The position numbers and the translations under genes were made by a program. Source: Sinohyriopsis cumingii (lineage: Eukaryota > Mollusca > Bivalvia > Unionida > Unionidae). From it: DNA of 64,000 bases. Within the stretch, counting starts at the first letter, position 1. Every line of letters starts with the position of its first letter. Shown here in pieces: positions 15,551-23,535 of the stretch. The stretch spans positions 16,748,630-16,812,629 of the forward strand of contig CM068828.1 in the NCBI GenBank assembly GCA_028554795.2. Reading direction: 5' to 3'. The notes under the pieces were generated by a model, which saw nothing but the letters and a program-made list of their open reading frames with translations, ran no database searches and was not told the DNA's origin.

Positions 15551-15846
15551 GCCTTTCAATTGCCTACCCTTTTATAAATTTAAATTTAAATTTAAATTTA
15601 AATTTTAAAACAAAATTAAAAAAGAAAAAATCCCATATTCAATTCCCTTGTCCCTAGACAAGCCCAAACTCTATTCCCATGTTAATTTCCCTTGTCCCTA
15701 GACAGACCCAAACTCTGTTAAATTCCCATTGTCCCTAAAGTGACCCACGATTTTTCTCCATGTTAAATTTCCATTGTCCCTAAAGTGACCCAGGGGTCTT
15801 TTAAATGCTAAGTCCCATTGTCCCTAAAGTGACCCACTTTACTACT
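15511..15846 (+). repeat. Right terminal inverted repeat region of element A
   Basis: After the stem-loop come AAATTT repeats, then four to five imperfect repeats of about 40 bp with the core TTGTCCCTAAAGTGACCCA, ending TTTACTACT. B has the same architecture (repeats with GTCCGTAGAGTGTCCCA, ending TTCACTACT), but the sequence differs at many positions. The left partner is outside the window. Confidence 0.65.
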
Positions 15847-15852
15847 AGCGAT

Positions 15853-16500
15853 GACACACAAAAGGCATATCCAATGCGTGGGGCTGCGTGGGGCTAAGAG
15901 CGTGGGAAAATTGGGTCGTTTTTCAGTCCAGAACGTGACATGGAGCGTGCTTGTTCGCAGAGTGCAAAATACTGATTTTTCCCTAACCATCTAATCTCAG
16001 ATGAACTAAACTGATCAGAATTGTTTGGCTATGAAATCCTGTGCATACCAGATTCATGAATTTGGCTGAATAATGTTTAATTTAACTGGAGAAGAACCAT
16101 GTAAAAATGTATTTGACAACGTGCACTCCTCGCTCTATTTTCACTGAACTTCTATAAATAGAGATTTGACCGAGATCAGCATTGACTCCACTCTGTTTTT
16201 ATTAACATCCCATAATTACGGCTTTGATAGACCTGTTTCGTTCTCAGCGAGCTGAAATCTTTATAGAACTACATCGTTTTGAATAACGACCGTTGAAACG
16301 CAAACTTTATTTGACAACGTACACCCTCCCCCTTTATATTTTTCAGAAGTTGATGAGCTTGATACTGAATTTATCGAAAGCCCACGACAGATTTTCAGTA
16401 ACAGCAACAATAACAATAACAACAATAACAGCAACAATAACAACAATAGCAACAATGATATCTCTCCAGCTTTTACACATGATTTGATTCATTGTTCAGT
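15853..16500. other. Host intergenic DNA with (AAC)n microsatellite
   Basis: No gene is seen. AT-rich single-copy-looking sequence, with an imperfect (AAC)n tract at about 16404-16454. Confidence 0.6.
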
Positions 16501-16504
16501 ATTA

Positions 16505-16807
16505 ATCATTTGATGTGCGGGAGGTCGTGGGTTCGATCCCCGACCGAGTCATACCAAAGACTTACAAAAAAATGGCACTAACAGCTGCCTCGCTTGGCGC
16601 TCAGCATTAAGAGGTTAGTGTTTGGACTGGTCGGCCCGGTGTCAGGATAATGTGACTGGGCGGGACATCATGCTACATGTTTGCGGCATGATGTCCCAGT
16701 GCTAGACATCACTATAAACTGCCACATTGCAGACATCGTAGCGATATGACTGAAAAATTGTTAAAGCTACGTTAAAAATCCAAATCACATCACATCAAAT
16801 CACATCA
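16505..16807 (+). mobile_element. tRNA-derived SINE, family 1, 5'-truncated
   Basis: A Pol III B-box-like GGTTCGATCCCC is followed by the family body (GCTGCCTCGCTTGGCGCTC, GGACATCATG, CATCGTAGCGATATGA) and a CACATCA-rich tail. A second copy of the same family with an A-box-like 5' end lies at 56779-57131. Confidence 0.75.
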
Positions 16808-17550
16808 TTTGATGTTGCGACTGGCAAGAAGTAAATCTCCAGGAATGTCCCGGTTATTATAAATAATATTTGGGTTGTGATTGCCGACAGTGAGCTGGAA
16901 TGGGTACATCAGTACCACCGGGTGTCAAGGGCGAATCTTGACGATATAAAATGTATTGTCTCGAAGCATAGAGAACACTCCGTAATGGATAATGATGTTC
17001 GATCCCTTGTGACCTGTGCTGGACGAGAGTGTCCATTTTAACATAAATGCACGTGCACTCGGTGCATTGCGTGTATGGGTTAGGTACGTGACTATCAAGG
17101 AGAGGCAAGACACTAATCCACTTTGAATATCCATATAAAAGTCTTGTTTCGCTGGTAGAAAATGCCATTTATTGGAAACGCGCAAGAAACCTGGAATTTG
17201 AGGTCGGGCGCAGTCTCCCTAAATGACAGAAGCGACGATATAAAATTATATGATGGGTAATAGCTGTTCCCTGGACTATTAAAATTGGATGGGTTAAGAC
17301 AAATTGTCTTCGGGTTGAGATACAAAAGCCGCGCAGATAAAATCGGATTGAACTTGCGTCCATCGGAGATGTATATAGCGTGATTCTAGTTGATTTAGTT
17401 ATCTGATGACAGATGTTTGTTTTTTTTGTGTTTTTTTTCTTCAGATGGTTAAGGTGTATAGATTGATCGTGTTCGTTGTTAGGTCAGAAAATTTGTTAGA
17501 AGTTGTTTGCTGCTTGGAACCAGATTTTGGTAAATTAGATATATTTCTTT
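16808..17550. other. Host intergenic DNA, nothing recognised
   Basis: Short frames occur on both strands, but none has coding character or similarity that I recognise. Confidence 0.5.
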
Positions 17551-17848
17551 GGTATGTGCTCCTGAAGAAAGCATTCTCTGACCTCGTTGTAAACAGGAAT
17601 TTTCCTGTGTTAACAGTTTCTTTTAAATGCTAGCGACTTGCCATTTTTTGTGTACAATGTATTTTGAGAGCTGTAAGCTACCATGTTGACATTTGTATTG
17701 GTATGTGCTCCCGAAGAAAGTATTCTCTGACCTCACTGTGCACAGGAATTTTCCTGTGTTATAGTTTCTTTGTCCTGCTAGCGACTTGCCAGTTTGTTTG
17801 TACAGTGTATTTTGAGAGCTGTTCGCTACCATGTTGACACTTGTAATG
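17551..17848 (+). repeat. Tandem duplication, two units of about 149 bp
   Basis: Units 17551-17699 and 17700-17848 both begin GGTATGTGCTCC and run through TAGCGACTTGCCA and ATTTTGAGAGCTGT to a GTTGACA-TTGTA end, with scattered substitutions. Confidence 0.8.
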
Positions 17849-19097
17849 GTCCATTATGGTTTCCATCATGCATAGCTTGAATCGTCTGCTTGGAGAGATC
17901 AGTATTTATTAGGAAGTTCTGAAGGATAATTAATGGCACATGACAAAACACTAGCAGCATGGACGGATGATACTGCATACCCTTGATTAATTGAATCAAT
18001 TATGTGATAGTATTCGGACTGTGCTTTCGGATGTAGGTTTTCGTAGAACCATTTTCGGTCGCTGTAGCATTGGTCAATTAGCTGACACCTACTGAGTCGA
18101 CGAAGATATTTCGCGCATTTGCGCTAAAGTCTTTTGGGAGGTATTTTATCCCAGTGGAAACGCAATCCCCGACCTGAGTTCGTTGGGTAAATAGGTATGG
18201 TCATGTATTACATATTTTTGTGTTGTTAGAGACCTATGTGTTGAGAAAACTCTTCTGTAGCGTATACCGAAGGATGTTGTGAGAGAGTTTGGCCCTGGAT
18301 GGCCAGTCAAAACAGTTTCATGTTGGATTACATAATGTGTTTTCATTGTTGACATTTAGTTTACTTCTAAGCAATGAGTGATTTAAAAAAGAGATTTTAT
18401 TCTGATTTGCGGCACGGGCAGTAAGAAACAAGCCCATCTTAATCATGTTTGGGAATCATTAATCAGGATGGTGGTTGATTTGAGGGCAGTCATTAAATTT
18501 AATTAATGACCACATACGTGTGACGTGTCACTCGAGGACGAGTGATCATTTGAAGACAGGGGTAATGCAATAAATTTGGATTATGCGCATTTATTTATAG
18601 TACGCCATTTTAAGGATTTCTAAAAAAATTTTGATTACTTGCTTGATTATTGACGGTTGGTGCTGGGGATATAGTCCTCAGACCGAACAATTAACTAATT
18701 ACTAGTAGCAAACGTCACGGAGAGAAGTTTTAGTGAAACTTCGTGATGTCATGGTTAACGTTTGGTGAATTCAGGCCAGAGCCGCATGAGTGTCCCTGTA
18801 GTTCAGTTGTCCCTATTAAAATCTAGATGTGTTAATTGGTTGTGTGACTATGTGCGGTAGTTTGGTTTTGGGATTGGTACAATGCACAATGGAATAAATG
18901 AGAAAGGACTGTTTCATCATCTGGTGGCGCCGTTTATTGTTACTATGGTAGTAAATATGGCGTAGAGTTACAGGCGAAATGAGGCTTAAGAGCATGATTT
19001 GAATGGCCTAAGGTGGCGTAGTAAAAAGAGTTCCCTGTATTAGGTGGCTGAGTTGTATATTTTCACGGCGTGAAATACTGGCGGTACGATACAGGAG
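17849..19097. other. Host intergenic DNA, nothing recognised
   Basis: No gene or family repeat is recognised. A short perfect hairpin (GAAGTTT-TAGT-GAAACTTC) lies near 18734. Confidence 0.5.
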
Positions 19098-19225
19098 TTT
19101 GACAGGCAATTAGTAAGTTATGAGGTTGACAGGCAGTTAGTAAGTTGTGAGGTTGACAGGCAATTAGTAAGTTGTGAGGTTGACAGGCAATTAGTAAGTT
19201 GTGAGGTTGACATGAAATTAGTACG
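19098..19225 (+). repeat. 26-bp minisatellite, about five units
   Basis: Direct repeats with core TTGACAGGCAATTAGTAAGT. The last unit is degenerate. Confidence 0.8.
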
Positions 19226-19309
19226 CTGTAATAATGACCTTATTTAAACAGGGTAACACAATTAGCAAAAAACTAATCTACCTTGAGGCCCTCATACAAA
19301 GGAATTCAT

Positions 19310-19700
19310 TTATTTAAGCTGCATCTCTGAAGCCACTGGATATATTGGGTTTGGAAGAAGGAAATAGAGTGGGCATTTCTAGTCTCATCTGGAATACTAT
19401 TCCAGAGCAGAGTTGCAGAGTATTGGAAACTTTTTTAAATAACTCCTTATTTGGTTTGGGAATTTTATACTGTTTGGTAGACATGGATCGCAGGTGGGGA
19501 GTATTACCAGGTAGCCTATACTGGAATAGTGATTGTAAATATTCAGGAGCACTATTATGAGATATCCTGTACATTAATTGGGCTTTTCTCAAACAGATTC
19601 GGTCTTTAATAGGTAATATTTTTAACCTACCAGCTAAACTTTCCTTGCTTTCTTTTTGGATTGATATTAGCCCAAATGCTCTTTTTTTGAAGATGTGCCA
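19310..19700 (-). mobile_element. LINE remnant (C-terminal part of a non-LTR ORF2)
   Basis: On the minus strand a frame reads RKAQLMYRISHNSAPEYLQ ... NTPHLRSMSTKQYKIPKPN. That is typical of the region after the reverse transcriptase in CR1/Jockey-type elements. No reverse transcriptase motifs remain, so this is a 5'-truncated, decayed copy. Confidence 0.6.
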
Positions 19701-19960
19701 GCCTTGCTATGTATTTATCATTTGAATTACCCCATACTGTACTATACTGTACTATAATTTTTCAATCTAACTAACAGCACGTTCAGACGCACCTAGTGCC
19801 CTTCTTTGAACTATGATATCAGGAATGTGTACATTGTGTGCACACTGGCGCTGCGTGTCCTGAAATTTGCTCTTACCGCCTACTCGCACAGAAATGTACT
19901 GGCAGGTACTGCATGCATTGAACGCTGCTCATGCCATGCAAACTCCGTTTGATTATTATG

Positions 19961-20007
<47 letters not shown>

Positions 20008-21295
20008 CATTGGGTTGTTATTGTTATTAATCCTCGAAAGTAAATTAGACATAATAACCACAAACATATATTTGCTTCATTTTCATCCGAGTTACTTTCG
20101 TGTCAGGCCATCATCATCTTTAACAATTATTATCAATTGATTCTCATTTGTACGATAACACTATCGACTTAAACATTACCTGACATCCTATTGTTTATAG
20201 TAAATACAAGTTTGTGCATATAGTGTGTGTCTTTTCACTCTTTTCATCGGTTAGTAAGTGTGGGTGTTGGAGATTCAAAATGGCGTAAAATGGCTAATAA
20301 TTGACACAAATGTGTTACAATCTGTAAAACTGCGTCATAAAGACTTAAAAAGGTATTCTCAGAATTTTAAAAAAATGTAAACTTTAAAATTTGTCCGGAC
20401 AATTTTTAATCTCTGCTAAAATTGGCACATTTAATGTCCGCTAAATTCCATATTATTTCCAGTTTGAAGATTACCTTTATTCGTGGCCATTTTTATGTAA
20501 GACATTTTAGGCTCCGTTAAAGTGAAAACTATTATCGGAATTTGAGTAGTTCTTTTAGACTAAGCCATAATGTTTGTCAACTTTAATAAATCGTTCAAAG
20601 TTTCATAATTTTAGTACTGCTTTTAGTCTAGTCCAAAATCTTTTACACTTCTCAGAATTTTTGTTGTCGCACTACTTTTTGCCGAAGCAATATCATGTTT
20701 CTTAATTTTTGTTTGTTTTGAGTCTCCTTTAAAGCCTATTTTAGATTTGCAAAATTAATACAACTTTAGGTGTACGGCATGTGTTTTACATTTTTTCCGG
20801 AAATGTTCCAATCTTCGATAAAGGCCGTGACATTTTGTTATATTTGTGTTACATTTTGTCTAGGCCAAACGTTTACATCTTACGCTATAAAATATAGTAC
20901 CAGCATTCTCCTATAAAGCATCCTAATTTGCAAACAACTGGATAACTAAATATTACTTGCCTTGGAAGATTGAATATGGTATCGTCATGCAAATATTGTG
21001 TTATATTTTAAAGATGTGATCTTTGTTCTAAATTTGAGCAAAGGGGTTCCAAATGTAGCACTTGTTGTATACCTGAATGTGTGATGAGTGCTACTTTATC
21101 CATCAATTAGATTTTACTTTTTCATCCCTCATGTGTATTGAGAAGACATCAATCCCATCAAAATATATTTGTATCCATGACTGTGTGCTTTATGTCAATA
21201 ATATCTACTTGGCACAAGTCATCTACGTCAGTAACATCGATTTTTTTTCATGTAAGCCTTGTTCTATTCTGCTTGTGTAAAATGCAGGCAATATT
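19701..21295. other. Host intergenic DNA with (ATT)n microsatellite
   Basis: No gene is recognised. An (ATT)n tract lies at about 19949-20012; the rest is AT-rich and without repeats that I recognise. It ends at the target duplication of element B. Confidence 0.55.
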
Positions 21296-21301
21296 GTTCA
21301 G
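21296..21301. repeat. Left target-site duplication of element B (GTTCAG)
   Basis: GTTCAG directly precedes AGTAGTG, the first bases of the element. The identical hexamer follows the other end at 41128-41133. A 6-bp duplication is the known Polinton insertion signature. Confidence 0.95.
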
Positions 21302-21600
21302 AGTAGTGAATGGGGATACCCTACGGACAATGGGAATTAGCATTACAGAACCCCTTGGGACACTCTACGGACAATGGAAATTTAACATGGCGAAAAATCG
21401 TGGGACACTCTACGGACAAGGGGAATTAACATGGGAATAAATCGTGGGACACTCTACGGACAAGGGGAATTAACATGGGAATAAATCGTGGGACACTCTA
21501 CGGACAAGGGGAATTTTTAAAAAATTTTTAAAAAAGGGGTAGGCAATGGAAAGGCTATCTCTTTTCGAGAAATATGGCTGGCCCTGAAAAGGGCCTTTGG
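21302..21600 (+). repeat. Left terminal inverted repeat of element B (299 bp)
   Basis: It matches the reverse complement of 40873-41127 from the AGTAGTG end to the CTTTGG at 21600. It carries five imperfect tandem units with the core GGGACACTCTACGGACAA, the last ones exactly 44 bp long. The right repeat has one unit fewer, which explains the 44-bp length difference. Its inner end holds a histone-type stem-loop for the minus-strand gene. Confidence 0.93.
21557..21595 (-). terminator. Histone-type 3' stem-loop plus AAAAGAG element (left-end gene 1, B)
   Basis: On the minus strand CCAAAGGCCCTTTTCAGGGCC (stem-loop 21595-21580) stands 22 nt after the stop codon of the gene at 21618-21848. CGAAAAGAGATA follows at 21566-21555. 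The whole signal lies inside the terminal inverted repeat. Confidence 0.75.
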
Positions 21601-21617
21601 TTTATGTTAATATGCCC

Positions 21618-21848
21618 TTAACATAAAGGGCATTTGCGACATCTTCTTGTCCTCAAACTTCGTCTTACAGCAGGGCCATACATCAGAGTCCTCTTGAGGC
21701 AACCTTGTCTCTCTATATAGACTCTTCTTATCCACAGGCTGCTGTTGGTCCTGTGGACAACGGTCCACTTGGATCGGACATACATGAGCATGTCCGTCCT
21801 GAACATCATTGTTGACACAAGGGTTGAAGATTCAACGTCTGTCCACAT
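21618..21848 (-). CDS. Left-end gene 1: small basic Cys-containing protein (B)
   Basis: This is a 76-residue Arg-rich protein (MWTDVESSTLVSTMMF ... ) ending RTRRCRKCPLC, where the C-x2-C-x2-C tail could bind metal. I regard it as real because it has a complete set of signals on the minus strand: TATAAATA at 21900-21893, 45 bp before the ATG, and a histone-type stem-loop just after the stop. No family recognised. It is divergent to left-end gene 2, and probably an early gene (inference). The equivalent part of element A is outside the window. Confidence 0.55.
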   Translation of the reverse strand: MWTDVESSTLVSTMMFRTDMLMYVRSKWTVVHRTNSSLWIRRVYIERQGCLKRTLMYGPAVRRSLRTRRCRKCPLC

Positions 21849-22067
21849 GTTGAGGCTCCGAGAATAGGTGAATCAATGCAGTGAACGGCGCTTATTTATA
21901 GGGACAGGAAGGATTGAAACGGATTGAGTTCATTCACCAATCCGAACACGCGTTACAGAATTCAGTCAGCCCGCATCCAATCCGAAGAGTGCAGTCTGTG
22001 ACGTCACGTAGTTTATATAGATTCGCTAGCGCTTGTGTGCAGTCAATCTATGCGACAGTGATTCAAC
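21849..22067. promoter_or_regulatory. Divergent promoter of left-end genes, with CRE and CCAAT boxes
   Basis: Leftward TATAAATA at 21893-21900 and rightward TATATAG at 22014-22020 point away from each other. Between them lie two direct CCAATCCGAA repeats (from 21937 and 21977) and a perfect palindromic cAMP-response element TGACGTCA at 21999-22006, 7 bp before the rightward TATA box. This looks like a host-factor-responsive early promoter (inference). Confidence 0.6.
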
Positions 22068-22642
22068 ATGACGGAAACTCAGAAAACGATCCATTGGGGT
22101 GCACCAGCAGGGGAGACTGCCCAAGGGAACTCGGACTTACTTTCAGAAGAGGTGAATTGGGATTTTGTGGATTTTCTCTCCTCGCAAGAATTTGTTCCGG
22201 AACCTTCGTTACCTTCTTCATTACCGCAAGTGGAGAATTTTAGACAGAGACAGAAAGAAGAATTGGAGAAATTTATACAACGACAAAAGGAAGCGGAACA
22301 GGCTTTTCTCCTACAGCAACAGCAACAAGAAGAAGAGGTAAGAAAAAACAACAGCAACAACAGCAAGAAGAAGTAGCAGCAAAGAAACAAGAGGGTGAAA
22401 ATCAAACGGTCACGGTACTGTTGGACATTTTAGCGGAGTTAAGAAGTCTGAAACAAATATATCAGACTTCTTTATCACGACCGAAGAGAATACGACCTTC
22501 CCGAGCTAAACACGTCAACCCTGTGACTAAGCCTACCGTACCACCCTTAGTGATTTCAACCCAATCATCATCAACATTACGCAGTCCAGAAGTAGGCCTT
22601 GGCCGTGGCAAAGGCATAAGGCAGTTAAAGTTGATTGCTTAA
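22068..22642 (+). pseudogene. Left-end gene 2: Gln/Glu-rich protein with frame break (B)
   Basis: The first frame (22068-22376) starts MTETQKTIHWGAPAGET. It has an acidic-hydrophobic stretch (SEEVNWDFVDFLSSQEF) and then a Gln/Glu-rich coiled coil, and stops at a TAG. An overlapping frame, two bases back, continues the same Gln/Glu-rich composition and ends in a basic region (SRPKRIRPSRAKH) at 22642. The switch lies at an A6 run near 22341-22347, so a one-base loss is the simplest explanation. A strong splice-donor-like AG|GTAAGA at 22336-22343 is an alternative. It has a TATA box and CRE upstream and a histone-type stem-loop at 22669. Function unknown. Confidence 0.5.
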
Positions 22643-22668
22643 ACTCACCCCTTCACCATGAAGAAAAA

Positions 22669-22707
22669 GGCCCTTTTCAGGGCCAGCCACATTTCTCGAA
22701 AAGAAAT
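22669..22707 (+). terminator. Histone-type 3' stem-loop plus downstream element (left-end gene 2, B)
   Basis: GGCCCTTTTCAGGGCC at 22669-22684, then AGCCA and CGAAAAGAAATA at 22697-22708, begins 26 nt after the stop codon at 22642. It has the same layout as the signal at the right end but lies outside the inverted repeat. Confidence 0.72.
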
Positions 22708-22844
22708 ACAATTTCAATTTGCCAATAACTCAAAAAAAACCCCACCCATTTTACCCTTATAGTACGTGTCTGTGTATGAGTGTGTGAGTGTAGCTTCTTA
22801 TTTAAAATCACAACTCAAAGACACTTACCTTTTATCATTCATTT

Positions 22845-22850
22845 ATTCTT
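22845..22850 (-). terminator. Possible AATAAA signal for the zinc-knuckle gene
   Basis: On the minus strand AATAAA occurs about 80 bp after the stop codon of the zinc-knuckle gene, within AT-rich sequence. No histone-type stem-loop is present for this gene. Confidence 0.35.
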
Positions 22851-22927
22851 TTATCCATTTTTTTTACAATCCAATTCACAACACAACACTTTAATAAAAA
22901 GTTCATTGACTTCTTCTTTCTCCTTGT

Positions 22928-23401
22928 TTACTCTCTCTGTTTTTTAAATTTCTTCACCGTCTTTTCCTCATTTTCTTCCCTTCTTCTTTTCTTCTTCTCC
23001 TGTTTCTTTGCCTCTTGTAAATAGAATTGTCTTTTTTTTTCCTCTTCTTCCTCAGAAGAATCCCTCTCTTCCTCTGAAGAATCCCTTTCTTCTTCTGAAG
23101 AATTCCTCTTTTCTTCTGACTCCTCTTGTTTCTTTTTTGGGCAATCTGGAGACCAATGTCCTTTTTCTTTACAATAATAACAGGTATCTTGACTTTTGTC
23201 TTTTTTAGTCCCTGTTTTTGTTCTTTTTTGACGGTCTGGACACTCTGAAGACCAATGCCCTTTCTTCTGACAGACATAGCAAGTATCTTGACTTTTATCT
23301 CGAAAGGAAGGAGAGTAGTCCGTAGGCTGGTCTGAAGAGAATTTTCTAATGACCCCTCGCAAAGCTCTGACGAAACGTTCCATCTGGTTAGTCTCTTCCA
23401 T
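22928..23401 (-). CDS. CCHC zinc-knuckle protein, divergent to PolB (B)
   Basis: This is a 157-residue protein from the ATG at 23401 (MEETNQMERFVRALRG). A start at 23449 is possible but lies only 6 bp from its TATA box (23464-23455), so the transcript probably begins after it. Two zinc knuckles (CYVCQKKGHWSSEC and CYYCKEKGHWSPDC) match C-x2-C-x4-H-x4-C, as in retroviral nucleocapsid and CNBP proteins, and imply single-strand nucleic acid binding. An acidic repeat (ERDSSEEERDSSEE) and a Lys-rich helix follow. It shares a short bidirectional promoter with PolB, suggesting co-expression with replication (inference). The A counterpart lies outside the window. Confidence 0.75.
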   Translation of the reverse strand: MEETNQMERFVRALRGVIRKFSSDQPTDYSPSFRDKSQDTCYVCQKKGHWSSECPDRQKRTKTGTKKDKSQDTCYYCKEKGHWSPDCPKKKQEESEEKRNSSEEERDSSEEERDSSEEEEEKKRQFYLQEAKKQEKKKRRREENEEKTVKKFKKQRE

Positions 23402-23535
23402 CGTTGTGCTCGGCTTGAGAGTGAAATGAATAGTGAAAGGACAAGACACACACCCTTTTATATACGCTGGTCTGCTATGACTATAAAGTAGTTTATGGTG
23501 TTTGAACTTGAGTCATTTGACTTTTTGCTTTCAAG
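23402..23535. promoter_or_regulatory. Bidirectional promoter between zinc-knuckle gene and PolB (B)
   Basis: Leftward TATATAAAAG (23464-23455) and rightward TATAAAG (23483-23489) are 18 bp apart on opposite strands. The PolB ATG is 47 bp after its box. Confidence 0.6.

Larger units (their letters stand above)
1..15846 (+). mobile_element. Polinton/Maverick element A, right 15.8 kb (left end outside window)
   Basis: Seen: from PolB to the right terminus the gene order matches element B, with only scattered differences in most genes. The right end is set at ...TTTACTACT, matching the ...TTCACTACT end of B. The following AGCGAT would be the 6-bp target duplication, but the left partner is not in the window. 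Known: Polintons encode PolB, a retroviral-type integrase, an adenain-type protease, a packaging ATPase and double-jelly-roll capsid proteins, all of which are found here. A is damaged in PolB, integrase, the membrane protein and the protease. BIR, ATPase, core, both capsid genes and the right-end genes read open. Confidence 0.93.
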
